Assembly: GCA_000310025.1 (NCBI GenBank) | Contig: FN649736.1 | Location: 1,531,986 to 1,563,431 of the forward strand | DNA length: 31,446 bases | Source of the DNA: Ectocarpus siliculosus | Lineage: Eukaryota; Sar; Phaeophyceae; Ectocarpales; Ectocarpaceae | Direction of reading: 5' to 3' | Shown here: piece after piece, positions 10,722 through 20,375 of the stretch | Layout: every line of letters starts with the position of its first letter | Position numbering within the stretch: position 1 is the first letter of the stretch | Notes under the pieces: generated by a model | The model's input: only the letters and a program-made list of their open reading frames with translations | What the model was told of the DNA's origin: nothing | The model's database searches: none | Made by a program: the position numbers and the translations under genes

Positions 10722-12235
10722 AAACAAATAATGCCTCCAAGCTGCAATAGTATAGGAGTGCTGTTGAGGGGGGAAGGGTCACTATTTCCTGGAGTGCTGT
10801 TGAGGAAGGAAAGATATCCTGACGGAGGAAAAGACTCGATTGTTTCGCCGGCTTCGCCGTGCAGAGTCAGCACAAAGTACTATGATGGGTCGCGGTTGTC
10901 CGGGTGCGAACACCACGCTCGTACTGGTCGTTGCGCTAGGGGTAAGGGGGCGATAAACAGGAATCGAAGCGGTTGGACGCTTCCCTGTTTGCCCTCTAGA
11001 GGTGTCGAAGAGGCGACGTTTTTTTATTGTGCCGCATCTACGCCGAAGGGACGGCTTCCACATGTCTCTTTATGGCAAGTTTTCGCGAACGTCGTCAAAA
11101 ACCCGGTGTTTACCCAACACCCCCCACGTGAAAGAGAAGATGAAAATCCCGTAAATAGTATGAACGTTATATTTCTCTGTCTACCGCATGCATGCCTCGT
11201 CCGGGTCTGTTGCTCTGTGCGAACGGCGTGATACCGTCCGCGTGTCAATCGCTTCTCTGGAGGTGAAGCTATGACTATCTGCGTCTCCTCGGGGGGTGGT
11301 CACCATGTGACCATAATACAGTACTTGTCAATTACACTATGCATGCGTGAGAAGGAGAATACCAAAGATGAAGATCAGATGAAGGTAAGCCTGGTTCATG
11401 CTGATCCCCAGCCCCAAAGAACCGGTCTACGGTACTCAGCTACGAAGGTGAGCGGAGGGTTAGCCTTTTTCGCTGCTAACACTACGCATGGATATCATAC
11501 GTGTAGTCTAGCCGAGCAATGAAGGCGGGTCGTAGGTACTGTAGATAAATCGGTCCATGGCCCGACGGTTTTCTTACTGAGACAGATGAACTCCTCGCGG
11601 AGGGGTAGCATTAAATTGGGCGTAGCTAAAAAAATGCGAAAATGTCTACACAGCACCAACCACACCAACAAACATGGTACCACTACCTGCGACCCACAGG
11701 ACAACCAGCAAGATACAGCACACAAGTGTTGGCTGGTTACGCGGAAAGCGTGGTTGCTTTTCCTGCATGCAAGCCTGCGCCGGCCCCCACAAACATAAGC
11801 CACACTTGCCAAAGGCTCCAGCTTGGGCCTCGATGAAGGACGGGCTGAGGCAGCGCTAACAAGAGCGCCGTCGTGCGGTCAAACACGATGAATGCGCAGG
11901 CATCTCGCTGATGAAGTCCACTTTCACTACTTCGGGGTAACTCTTTCGGGGTAAAACAGGCAAGCTCGTTGCCCGCCGCGCCACAACGACCTCCAAAAGC
12001 AACAAAGAGAGACGGGAATCAGGAGGACTACCAAAAAAAAATCATCGAGACGGCTGTGCCGTTGATATTTCCAAAGCGCAGCTTAAAAAAAACAAAACAT
12101 GACCGCATAGCCTCGGACCTTGGTCTACTCGCTTCCATTATATTATCTTATTTACAGTGCGGTTCTCGCCTTAGTTGCGCTGCACCTCGGAGGCGAGGGA
12201 TCACTGTCGCTTCTCTATTCCCAACAACACGCCAA

Positions 12236-12635
12236 GGAAGCAGCGGGAGATCACCGATCGGTAACTTGAAGACACCTAATCGAACCAACCTCGCAACAAT
12301 TTTTCAAACACACACACGCCAGCTTCCTCTCTCCCAACCACGAGAACGGAGGAAGGGAGGGAGATCACAACTTGAACACCCCTCCTTGAAACAACCTCGA
12401 AAAAATGTCTCCAAACACACAACCACTAACTTTTCTCGGCCGACGACGGGAAGGCAGCAAGGGAGATCACCGACCGATATCGTGAATGTACCTCCCTCGA
12501 ACAGTCTCGCCAATTATCTCTACATGCACAACGTCTCGTTTTTTTCAGCCAGCAACGGGAAGGAAGCAAGGGAGAGATCATCGGCCCATAAGGTGATTAC
12601 ACCTCCTTGAAACAAACGCGCAAAATCGCCGATTT
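12236..12635. repeat. Degenerate minisatellite, about 105-bp unit, 4 copies
   Basis: Copies begin near 12236, 12350, 12449 and 12559, each with a core like GGAAGGAAGCAAGGGAGATC followed some 25-30 bases later by ACCTCCTTGAA or a variant, then by a CTCGCAA or CGCGCAA element. The 12189-12205 segment may be a decayed fifth copy. Confidence 0.7.
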
Positions 12636-12939
12636 CCAAAAAAAAGCCAGTGCGCTGTGACACGCCTGCCGGCGCACTCCCGTTGTTGAGGTGTCTTCGT
12701 TGATGGTGTCGGAATCGCCCCCACTACCCGGCGGGGGCGGGGGGTGAGACCGCGGCGCATCATTCGCCACGCCCGCCCCCCCCGCTTGGACTGCTTCCGT
12801 TGTTGCTGAGTCTCGCTCGTCTCCGCGCCTCTATCCTAGCTCGTCTCGCCTGCATCGCCAGAGGAACACCCCGGCATATCGTTCGGAATGCCAAAAGAAA
12901 AAAGACAAAAAAATGGTCAGTCACCGCCGCAACCAACTC

Positions 12940-13230
12940 TGAAACCGGTTACGGTATGGACGAACGCGACGGCCACAACAAACCACCAAATACAGAGAAA
13001 AACAAAGACCGTTCTGAAAAGGTGAGCACCGCGACGGATGGTGGTGAGCCATCGTAGATACCCTGGCGTGATTCCGCCGCACCAAACCTTCCAGGCGTGG
13101 ATGATGGCGACGGCGACGAACAACAACACCACCACCATCAAGAACAGAGCAGCACAAAGGCCGTCCCGAAAAAAATGGACTACCGAAAAATTTGGTGGTG
13201 AATACATGCTAGACGTCCTGGCGTAACCGC
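12940..13230. repeat. Possible two-copy degenerate tandem repeat, about 135-bp unit
   Basis: The two halves share a purine/A-C-rich body (CGACGGCNACAACAA-like) and the closing pattern GGTGGTGA followed by CCTGGCGT and CCGCC (about 13043-13080 and 13194-13232). The match is diverged and was judged by eye. Confidence 0.4.
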
Positions 13231-13240
13231 CTCTTTGTAC

Positions 13241-13264
13241 TTAAATAGTTTCGGGAAAAGATGG
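13241..13264 (-). CDS. Tentative terminal exon 3 of SMIM4/UQCC5-like gene
   Basis: 24 bases coding PSFPETI and TAA after the acceptor CCCATTTTCTTGCTAG. Its phase fits exon 2, and a total of about 60 residues suits the family. Other acceptors, for example one giving KTT and a stop near 13330, remain possible. Confidence 0.4.
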   Translation of the reverse strand, partial: PSFPETI

Positions 13265-15102
13265 CTAGCAAGAAAATGGGCAGGTGCCTTGGTACGTAAT
13301 GCGCTTGTCCTATTATCAGGTTGTTTTCTTTACAGTCACCGATCGTAGGATTTCGGGATAGATAGCAGTGCCTTCATAGGTTTCGGACGGACAATCGGAG
13401 TCCGCCTTGAGCGAGCGTGGTAACGCTGGTGCTCTTGCGCTCGCATGCGCTTCGCATATCAAACATTTCGCCACAACGATTCGACCAAGGCCCCGTCGAA
13501 AAAGACGCACTCTAGGCAGATTGTGCCGATGGAACGCTTGTCGCAAGTGAGGTTCTGTCTCTCTCTCAAACACACAAACACACACCTGGTATTCCTCCTC
13601 TGCTTCCGCCCGTCTCTCCGCCTCTTTTCTCAACGCCACGTCGTAAAATCCCTACACACAGATGCAGGCAAGGACAGAAGCAGCAGCAGGAGCAGCAGCA
13701 CTAAACAACAACCGACAATAGCGGGAGTGTGTTTAAAACTTACGCGGCAAAAAACTAGCGAATGAGCAGCAGCAGCATCTTTCAGCAGCACTCCAATAAT
13801 TAATCGCGTTCCATGGGATGTGTGCGGCATTTAAGGGCAGCGCAAAATGTGAGCTTCTGGGTGGGATGGTCATGAACAAGAGAGGGCCGCGCGGCCGGCG
13901 CGTGAAGCTGATATTCAAGTCCAACGAAAACTACATCACGCACACCAAGATTGGGCTTGACATCCTGAACAGGCTGCCAGCAACAGAGTGCCCCTCCATT
14001 CGACGAGGCGAACCGCATGCTACGCCGACGTGAATGATTCCTCATGAGTGCTATGTACTCTACGTGCGTTTCCTGGAGAAAACATCGACCACGAATGCGC
14101 GAAAAGGCGCGTGTCACGTGCCTCCAGAGGACAAAAGAGGGAAGGCCAAGAAACAAAATTCCTGTGTTCATCTTCCCCCTATGTGACCTGGGCTGGTGCA
14201 GACTTGCGTCCATAATGTAGAAAGGGACGTGTGTGTGTTTCATATAGCTGGCACGGACCGCGCTAACCGGCTGACCAATGAAGACACGTCATTCGTATTC
14301 AAATATGGGATATAAAGTTTGCGTGTGTGTGTGGTCCCATACATTCTGGACATGATGTTGTGTACCTTTCCTTTCGGCGCGTTTTCTGGGTGCATCGGCG
14401 GGTCAGCCGGGGCCCCATAGGTGGCTATTGCGTCGGTATGTTTTCACACGGGTTTCAATAATACATACAACGAGAGGATGTGATGTCCCTCGTCGCATTT
14501 TGACGTACAGCAAGGAGCACAGAGTAGGGTAGTCAGAAAAAAGCAACATCTCGGCATCGATGCAGTGCACACCGTTGTTGATGTAAGTTGCGCGGTATAG
14601 CCCCCCAAGGGAAAGTCTTGCTACATTGCCGGGTATAGCCCTGGCGACGAAAACATGCTGCTGCAGTTGTGGAATCCCGTCAGTCAAATGCGGAGGTCTC
14701 TCTCTGTCTCTCGCTTGGATCAATCGATCGCAAGCTTGATCGAGTCAGCAAGATGGGAACAGCAGCGAGTTGAACACGCATCACTTCAGCAGAATTTGAT
14801 AAAAGTGCTTCATTGAACATGGCCTACACTCGGTGACCGCAGCTGGAGTCTAGCGGGAGGCGAAACACTGCTGTTGCTCGGTGCTGCTGCTATTGCGCCT
14901 ACGCGAATCTGCTGACAGGAGGCAGCAGATGTCAACAGAAAATGCGGCGGGATTTTGCCCGGCTTTTGAGGGAATCACAGATCACACGATCACACGAACA
15001 CTCACTCACCGTGTTGAGCATGAACAGCTCCATGCCGGCTCCGACAACGAAAGACGCCGGCACAAACTGCAGCATGACGGTGGCGAACTTGCTGCTGCTC
15101 AT
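13241..15102 (-). CDS. SMIM4/UQCC5-like (UPF0640) small mitochondrial membrane protein, 3 exons
   Basis: On the minus strand, exons 15102-15010, 13651-13586 and 13264-13241 join in phase 0 to give about 60 residues. The first exon codes a short hydrophobic segment (FVPASFVVGAGMELFML, about residues 13-29). The second codes GFYDVALRKEAERRAEAEEE, a charged helix. The order FxPxxFVxGxxMExxM, then FYDVxxRKxxER, matches the small complex III assembly factor family SMIM4/UQCC5, whose human member is about 70 residues long and sits in the mitochondrial inner membrane. By family knowledge it would help early cytochrome b/complex III assembly. The first donor is a perfect GTGAGT. The third exon (seven residues and TAA) is chosen for its strong T/C-rich acceptor and is tentative. 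An in-frame ATG at 15159-15157 could add 19 residues. The two introns are 1,358 and 321 bases. Confidence 0.7.
13586..13651 (-). CDS. Exon 2 of SMIM4/UQCC5-like gene
   Basis: 22 codons after a TGTGTGTAG acceptor, ending CAG before GTGTGTG. It codes the FYDV motif and the Lys/Arg/Glu-rich helix that follows it in the family. Confidence 0.75.
13818..14033 (+). CDS. Unidentified coding-like frame inside the minus-strand gene's intron
   Basis: A 71-residue plus-strand frame with a G/C-ending codon preference (AAG, AAC, ATC, CTG, GTG), unlike the surrounding intron. It contains the basic stretch NKRGPRGRRVKLIFKSNENY followed by ITHTKIGLDILNR. I do not recognise it. It could be a nested gene fragment, a transposon remnant or chance; no splice partner was found. 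Confidence 0.25.
   Translation: MCAAFKGSAKCELLGGMVMNKRGPRGRRVKLIFKSNENYITHTKIGLDILNRLPATECPSIRRGEPHATPT
15010..15102 (-). CDS. Exon 1 of SMIM4/UQCC5-like gene
   Basis: 31 codons from the ATG at 15102-15100 to ACG, followed by the donor GTGAGTGAG, phase 0. It holds the single predicted membrane segment and the GMEL motif. Confidence 0.75.
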
Positions 15103-16062
15103 TGTCGCTCGCAGCGCAACACTGCTGCTGTACGGATAGCGCTGTAGTGTGAGTCGCATATCATCAACCGCGTATCATCAACAGGAGAGGCACCGCAGAA
15201 TCGAAACATGACTCAACACCGTCTGCGGGCGATTCCTTCCATCGTGTGCCCTGGGTCGGTCGGTTCTCTCTCGAAAAGACACACAACAAGACCAACAGGC
15301 AAAACAGCCAGGAGAGTTCCCATGGCGCAGCAGCTGCGAACGGGCTTGCGGAAGGCCGCAGAGGCCGCAGGTGCGCACTAGTTAGGAGGGAATTGCTGCA
15401 GTTGCAGTTCCAAGTTCTCTTGTTGACTGATTTCTGGAAGATGAGGTCCACAAAGGTTTGTTGCTCCCTGGGCGTCTCTGTATTTTTTTGCACCTGACGA
15501 GAGTGCAGTTCAACAGCAGTTTCGCTGCACGGCAGAGAGCAATGAGCAGCAGCACTCCTCTGGGCGTGGAGCGCCTCTGTCTCTCGACGAACACCCCCTT
15601 CGCACCTCGTCTTCGTGGGTAGCTGCGGGAGAGCACTCCTATGTCCAGCCGTGTGTCTCAAGGTGTGTTCGGTAACTTTACACCCGAGTGTTGAGTTTCG
15701 CCGACTAGCCGGGAGCTTCGCTCGGCGGTTCGCTCGAAGTGCAACCTTGGTGCCGTGTTTGTCGAAATGATTCATCTCGCGCTGCACTGAAGTGCACGAG
15801 TTGGACACATAGGTTTGATCGACCGGCGGCGAGCAGTCGCGATGGCTTCGTGTGAATCGCTCGCAGTTTGTGCGGTGCATTCTGCTATGTACTCCGTCCC
15901 TCCTAAGCTCGACGAGTACATGCAGACGGACACACGGCGGGACATTGTACTTGGAAGTGGGATAGACAAACCTTCACCTGTTTTGCGTTTGACCGTTCGT
16001 TTCTTCTCGCGGGGAAAGTTGAATTGACCGAGCATGCCGCCATTGGAGCGGTCTAGGATGTG

Positions 16063-16290
16063 CCGTAAGAGTCGGAGAGATGGCATCCCCGTGTTAGCGT
16101 TTTTGTATACAACGTGTAGCGTATTTCTCCACAACCAGGGGGGTACCACTGCCGAAAAGGGTAGTTTTGGAAACATCTCGTCGAGAGCTTTCCTGAGAGG
16201 TATCGGTTGGTGTTCGCACTCTTCTAGTTGTGGAGAAATACGCTACAAAGAAACGCTAACACGGGGGTGCCATCTCTCCGACTCTTACGG
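16063..16290. repeat. Long inverted repeat (hairpin / MITE-like)
   Basis: The left arm 16063-16134 is the reverse complement of the right arm 16227-16290, with about one substitution per 38 bases in the outer part and a roughly nine-base insertion in the left arm. The spacer is 92 bases (16135-16226) and contains the dispersed 18-mer also found at 5177. No clear target-site duplication was identified. Confidence 0.85.
16176..16193. repeat. Dispersed repeat shared with 5177-5194
   Basis: Identical 18-base copy of the intronic sequence at 5177-5194, lying in the spacer of the long inverted repeat. Confidence 0.6.
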
Positions 16291-16664
16291 TATGTGTCGT
16301 TCGGCATCTTCTTCCGTCGAGGAATAATCTGTGAAGCGGCGAGATCATCACGCCGTTGGTCAATGGTTGCCGTCTCTCTACAAGCGCATTCACTGCTGTA
16401 AATACACGGAGCAGCTGCATGCACAGCAGCTCCCACAATACATACATTCGCTCACGAAACAGAGGGGACTTCAGCAGTACCAGCCAATGTCCCGGGCCAT
16501 TCTAGTACGTTCATGACAACGAACGCCGTTAGAATGTTGGAAAACTGCGCTATTTCGGAAGAGAACGACCTCGACGTGCTGTTGTCGTGGCTTCTCGGCA
16601 AACCCATGAAAACGAATATTCAGCTTTTGCACGCAACACGTAAATAGACAAACAAACATGCCAT

Positions 16665-16818
16665 GGTTGCATGGTGAGTATCACGTGTAGTTGCCAGAAG
16701 AAGTGCAGTAGAGCAACATGTAGACATAAAAAATACCGTACCCATTGGTTGCATGGTATATGTGTCTCGTGTAGTTGCCAGAACAGGGTGGTATTTAGTA
16801 TTTAGAGCAATGTAGAGG
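16665..16818. repeat. Two-copy direct repeat, about 82-bp spacing
   Basis: Both copies contain GGTTGCATGGT, then CGTGTAGTTGCCAGAA, then AGAGCAA and ATGTAGA elements (about 16667-16727 and 16748-16817). Confidence 0.65.
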
Positions 16819-16835
16819 TCTGGTGTGTGCTGTAC

Positions 16836-17054
16836 CAGCATCCCTGCAGCAGCAACAGCAGCAGCTGCAATGTTCCGGTCTTGGGCTCCTTTCTGGACGA
16901 TGGCACCTCCGGACAGAGAGGCGTCTCTGGGCAAGCAACGTCGCGAAACCACCACCGCCTACACCACCACCGCATGGCACCTGCACCTCTTACCTCTTTC
17001 GTTCGAGCCCCGTCTCAAGCGGTCTGCTTCGCTCTCCTGTTCATGCGGCGGCAT
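16836..17054 (-). other. Possible minus-strand exon pair
   Basis: On the minus strand a strong donor, G/GTAAGAG (intron begins at 16993), is followed 67 bases later by the acceptor GCTTGCCCAG (exon begins at 16926), and a GTACAG donor follows at 16835. One phase gives GAIVQKGAQDRN followed by an Ala-rich hydrophobic stretch (IAAAAVAAAGML), which could be a small membrane protein. The ATG at 17054 is in another phase and yields a different, Leu-rich product. The intron would be unusually short. Suggestive only. Confidence 0.2.
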
Positions 17055-17267
17055 CGCTGGCTGAACCCCCCCAACGAAGCTCTAAATTGGAAGTGGGCAT
17101 GAAAAGCAGGAAGGGGAACCCATAGGATAGGGAAAGCATGTTTGATTCATCTTTGACGACAACGTAGGAAGGAGCGATTTGCTATCGGTGATCAGTCCTT
17201 TGCGAACCACGCTCGGTCCGCTCGAGGTCGATGGTCTTGCAGCTAAGGCAAGTGAAACATGAGTACG

Positions 17268-17268
17268 C

Positions 17269-17299
<31 letters not shown>

Positions 17300-17713
17300 A
17301 CCCCCCGTGTCCCTCTTTTTTTTTTTCAAAAAAAAAAAAAATTAAAAAAAAAAAACCCTTTCAAAAAATCTTTTAATTCCCCCCTTTTTTTTTTTTTATT
17401 TTTTTAAAAAATTTTACCCCCCCAAAACCAAAAATTAAAAAAAAAAAAAAATTTTTTTTTTTATTTTCCCAACCAAAAAAACCCAAAAAAAAACCCATAA
17501 CCCCAAATAATCCACCCTCAAAAAAAACCCCCCCCTTTTTTAAAAAAAAAAAAAAAACCCAAAACTTTTTTTTAAAAAAAACTTTTTCACTAAATAAAAA
17601 AAAAAAACCCCTTTTTTTTTTTTAAAAAAAATAAACCCTAAAATTTAAAAAAATTATAAAAACCCCCCCCCCCCTCCCCCCAAACCCAAAAAAAATTTTT
17701 TTTTTTTTCTCCC
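17268..17713. other. Poly-C run and G-free low-quality sequence before the gap
   Basis: A run of 30 C is followed from about 17310 to 17713 by long A, C and T homopolymers with no G at all. This is not plausible genomic composition next to normal sequence. It looks like base-calling collapse after a poly-C tract, so no feature should be called here. Confidence 0.85.
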
Positions 17714-17813
17714 NNNNNNNNNNNNNNNNNNNNNNNNNNNNNNNNNNNNNNNNNNNNNNNNNNNNNNNNNNNNNNNNNNNNNNNNNNNNNNNNNNNNNNN
17801 NNNNNNNNNNNNN
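17714..17813. other. Assembly gap (100 N)
   Basis: Exactly 100 unknown bases, a conventional placeholder length, so the true size is unknown. On its right a further 24-base C-run (17829-17852) suggests the gap sits in a poly-C/G region. Confidence 0.98.
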
Positions 17814-17927
17814 AAAAAAAACATAGATCCCCCCCCCCCCCCCCCCCCCCCCACACCCCCAAACGCCGCGATGGATCTCTATTTTTTCTGCAATACTCAA
17901 ACAATTGCAGAATCAAAACCCGTTCGA

Positions 17928-18110
17928 TATACTGCTGTAGTGGGCCCTGTATTGTGGTGGTATGTGTCTAGAGATGTTACCGGCACTATACCGGATATTC
18001 GAAGTACAGAACGAGTTGGTATTTCAGTTGCGCGAGCCGAAAACACCGGGACTATACCGGGCATCCGGCACTACTCGACCGTCACTATACGGGGCCCACT
18101 GCTGTATAAG
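17928..18110. repeat. Short inverted-repeat element with CTATACCGG repeats
   Basis: The left end contains AGTGGGCCCTGTA (about 17938) and the right end contains its near reverse complement TACGGGGCCCACT (about 18091). Between them ACTATACCGG occurs twice, and a third, diverged copy (ACTATACGGGG) forms part of the right end. It may be a small non-autonomous element. No flanking duplication was established. Confidence 0.35.
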
Positions 18111-18282
18111 GACAAGAGCAGTCGAAGCGTGTATGTTAAATAAAGTCTTTGCAGTGAGTGGGAGAATAAACGGCTGGGTTTATTTCGAGACTAATTAAGC
18201 CTTAAACTTGGAAATATTATCAATGACGCCGCCACCTGGTCCTCTAATCCAACATGAGTCTCTTTTTTGTTCGTCGCGTCAG

Positions 18283-18478
18283 GAGGGTTAGCCCACAGGT
18301 ACCGCCTGGCGCCGACATCTTCGATCACGAGCTCTACTGCCGCGGGGGCGGTGGCGGGAAGACATTGTTACCGATGTGTCCCCGTAGCGACTAACGGGGT
18401 GGTCGCTAGGAGGGGCTTGTCGACGACTCCTGCCCCTGCTGCGACATCCCCCGACACGTTCATGCAGGGGTCTAACAG
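18283..18478 (+). CDS. OGDH exon A: mitochondrial presequence and start of mature protein
   Basis: The acceptor TCGCGTCAG follows a CTAAT branch-like motif and a T-rich tract. No ATG is in frame before the only downstream Met, so an upstream exon must carry the start. The text is Arg/Ser/Thr/Ala-rich with almost no acidic residues. R-G-L/S-T matches the R-3 type of matrix processing site. The exon ends in phase 2 at GTTGGT after DTFMQGSN. Confidence 0.8.
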
Positions 18479-20340
18479 GTTGGTTAGTTTTGGCCGGCCT
18501 ATCGACGTTGTTGTCTGGGTTTTCTCGGTCACGGTAGTACGTAGGATCTCATTTTGTAGCCTAGCCGTGGCAGGGGAAAAGAGCGGGAGCCCCCCCCGCC
18601 TCACCCAACGAAGATGTGGGGGGATGCACTGACTGGCATTTTTCACGTCTGCAAACAAGAGGAGACATGGAGAGAGACGGGGGAAGAAACCAAGAAGACG
18701 TGCGGAAAACTATTATAGATACAAGGTAAAGGTAGCACGCTGCGTTGAGCGTGGGCGATCGGTGCAAATGCGCTTCTTCCTGGACTGTGCCCGGAGCACG
18801 TTGTGGCCTTTTGTGGAGGTGTGACGTTTTACTGCAGTAGGGGAAAGAGTGATTTTTGTTTGCAGCAAATGTTGATCCGCTTTGTCGGACCCGATCCCCC
18901 TCACTCGTCGTGTGGTGGTTACCTTGGGTTACCTCCAACGGAAGCATAGGTACGCTAGCGCCCTTTCGCGCCGACTTATAAAAACAGTTTTTCGTGCAAT
19001 TAGTGACAGGTACATCGGGCAGGGGGGCGAAGGAGAGGGAGAGACGGAGACGGATACAAAATGAAGGCTGGAGTATTTTTTTCGTGTGTTAGTCTCTAGC
19101 GTACGGTGCTGTTCCTTTCTTGCCTCTGGTGGCATCGTATACCAAAATCCGCCACCGCAGCTTTTTTCCGCGTGGAAACCTCGTGTGTTGCGTGTGACGT
19201 TCTGACAGTCGTGTGCGCCATGGCCTGTCACGTGACCTACGGTTAGCGCCCGGGAATAAGAACCAAACCTTGATTGATGAAGCAACGACTCAGATTTTGG
19301 CGATATACGACACAAAACAGACTAGGAAAACACACCAACCACACCTCAGCAGTGGGTCCTACACTTGACTCTGTGTACAACAAAGACCTATGCATCGACG
19401 GCGGCGCCGAAATGTAGAAGTCGAGCCTCGACCCCCAAATTATTAAAGTTTCTTCAACGCGGGCGCTGACTGCTGTGTCGTGCCGTGGCGTCACTAACGC
19501 TTGGTGGGTGGCGGCAGCTTGTACGTGGAAGAGATGTACGAGGCGTGGAAGGTGGACCCCGGCAGCGTGCACAAGAGCTGGGACGTCTACTTCCGCCACT
19601 CGGACGCCGGCAAGGACGCCACGGCGGCGTTTACGGCCCCGCCCCGCGTGCTCGAGGTATCTTGCGTGCTGTTATCACTCGATGCTGTACTTTTTTGTTA
19701 CGTTCCACGGGAGCAGTCTTTGCGGGCAATGCTTGGTAGGTGTGATCACTCCATGATGTTTTTTTTTTCTGTCAGGGGAGAGAAGACTTTTCGGGCAATG
19801 CTTGGCACGGAGGGGGGACATACCCATGTTTTCAGGGCTCAGTTGTTGTACTGTTGACCACGCGTTCTCGATAGCAATGAGCGTGGTTTCCACAGGATCG
19901 GTCGCCGATGGTCAATCGTTCCTTCCTACTTTTGCCGAATCGGGGGGCGGGGGGCAGGGGGCGGGGGAGGTGAAAGACAAGGAGAGCAGAAGGAGGGTTC
20001 GTAAAAGAACCATACGGAGCTTGCTACTTCCAAATGGCAGACCGAGACAGTTTTTCAAGAGTAACGAGAAAACCGGCGGCCCTGCGTTAGTCGAAGAAGT
20101 AAACCGGTTCGTACCCTCTCTGTCGTCCCGTTCGTTTGTTCGGGCGAACCTGAGACGTTTTGACATGTCATGTCGCCTCTTGTTGCGTTTGGTTCTGTGC
20201 GGGTATGTCTCTCCTCGTGCCCAAGGTGCCGTCGATGGCGGCGTCGCTGCCTGCCGTGGCGGCAGCCCCGTCCGTGGGAGAACAGTCGGACTCGCTTAGC
20301 GTCTCCTACCTCATCCGCGCCTACCAGGTGAGTGTCGCGT

Positions 20341-20375
<35 letters not shown>

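Larger units (their letters stand above)
10722..13240. other. Intergenic stretch with repeats
   Basis: No coding region could be supported. A 15-base direct repeat (GGAGTGCTGTTGAGG) occurs twice near 10755-10806, possibly in the 3' UTR of the upstream gene. Degenerate tandem repeats occupy about 12230-12640 and about 12940-13230. Open frames in this stretch lack recognisable features. Confidence 0.5.
15103..18282. other. Intergenic / 5' flank with inverted and direct repeats and an assembly gap
   Basis: No confident gene was found. A 238-residue minus frame (15164-15880) and a 134-residue minus frame (15772-16176) have no recognisable domain. The stretch holds a long inverted repeat, a direct repeat, two possible minus-strand exons, the N gap and its poor-quality flanks. 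The missing first exon(s) of the downstream 2-oxoglutarate dehydrogenase gene should lie in or upstream of the 16-18.2 kb part. Confidence 0.5.

Noticed and set aside
12236-12635. CRISPR-like array
   Set aside because: The units are degenerate over their whole length with no constant repeat plus unique spacers, and the context is a eukaryotic intergenic region.
14403-14723. 106-residue minus-strand frame in the SMIM4/UQCC5-like intron
   Set aside because: It lies between exons 1 and 2 of that gene, but adding it would separate motifs that are adjacent in the family. No homology recognised.
15164-15880. 238-residue minus-strand frame
   Set aside because: No recognisable domain, random-looking composition, and no splice partner. 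It is plausible as a chance frame.
17622-17916. Open frames running across the N gap with Gly/Lys-rich ends
   Set aside because: They are built from homopolymer artefacts and unknown bases.
18227-18282. Five-codon first exon ATG ACG CCG CCA CCT G followed by a 45-base intron into exon A
   Set aside because: The phase fits, but the intron would be far shorter than any other here and would contain almost only a branch point and acceptor. An upstream exon is more likely.
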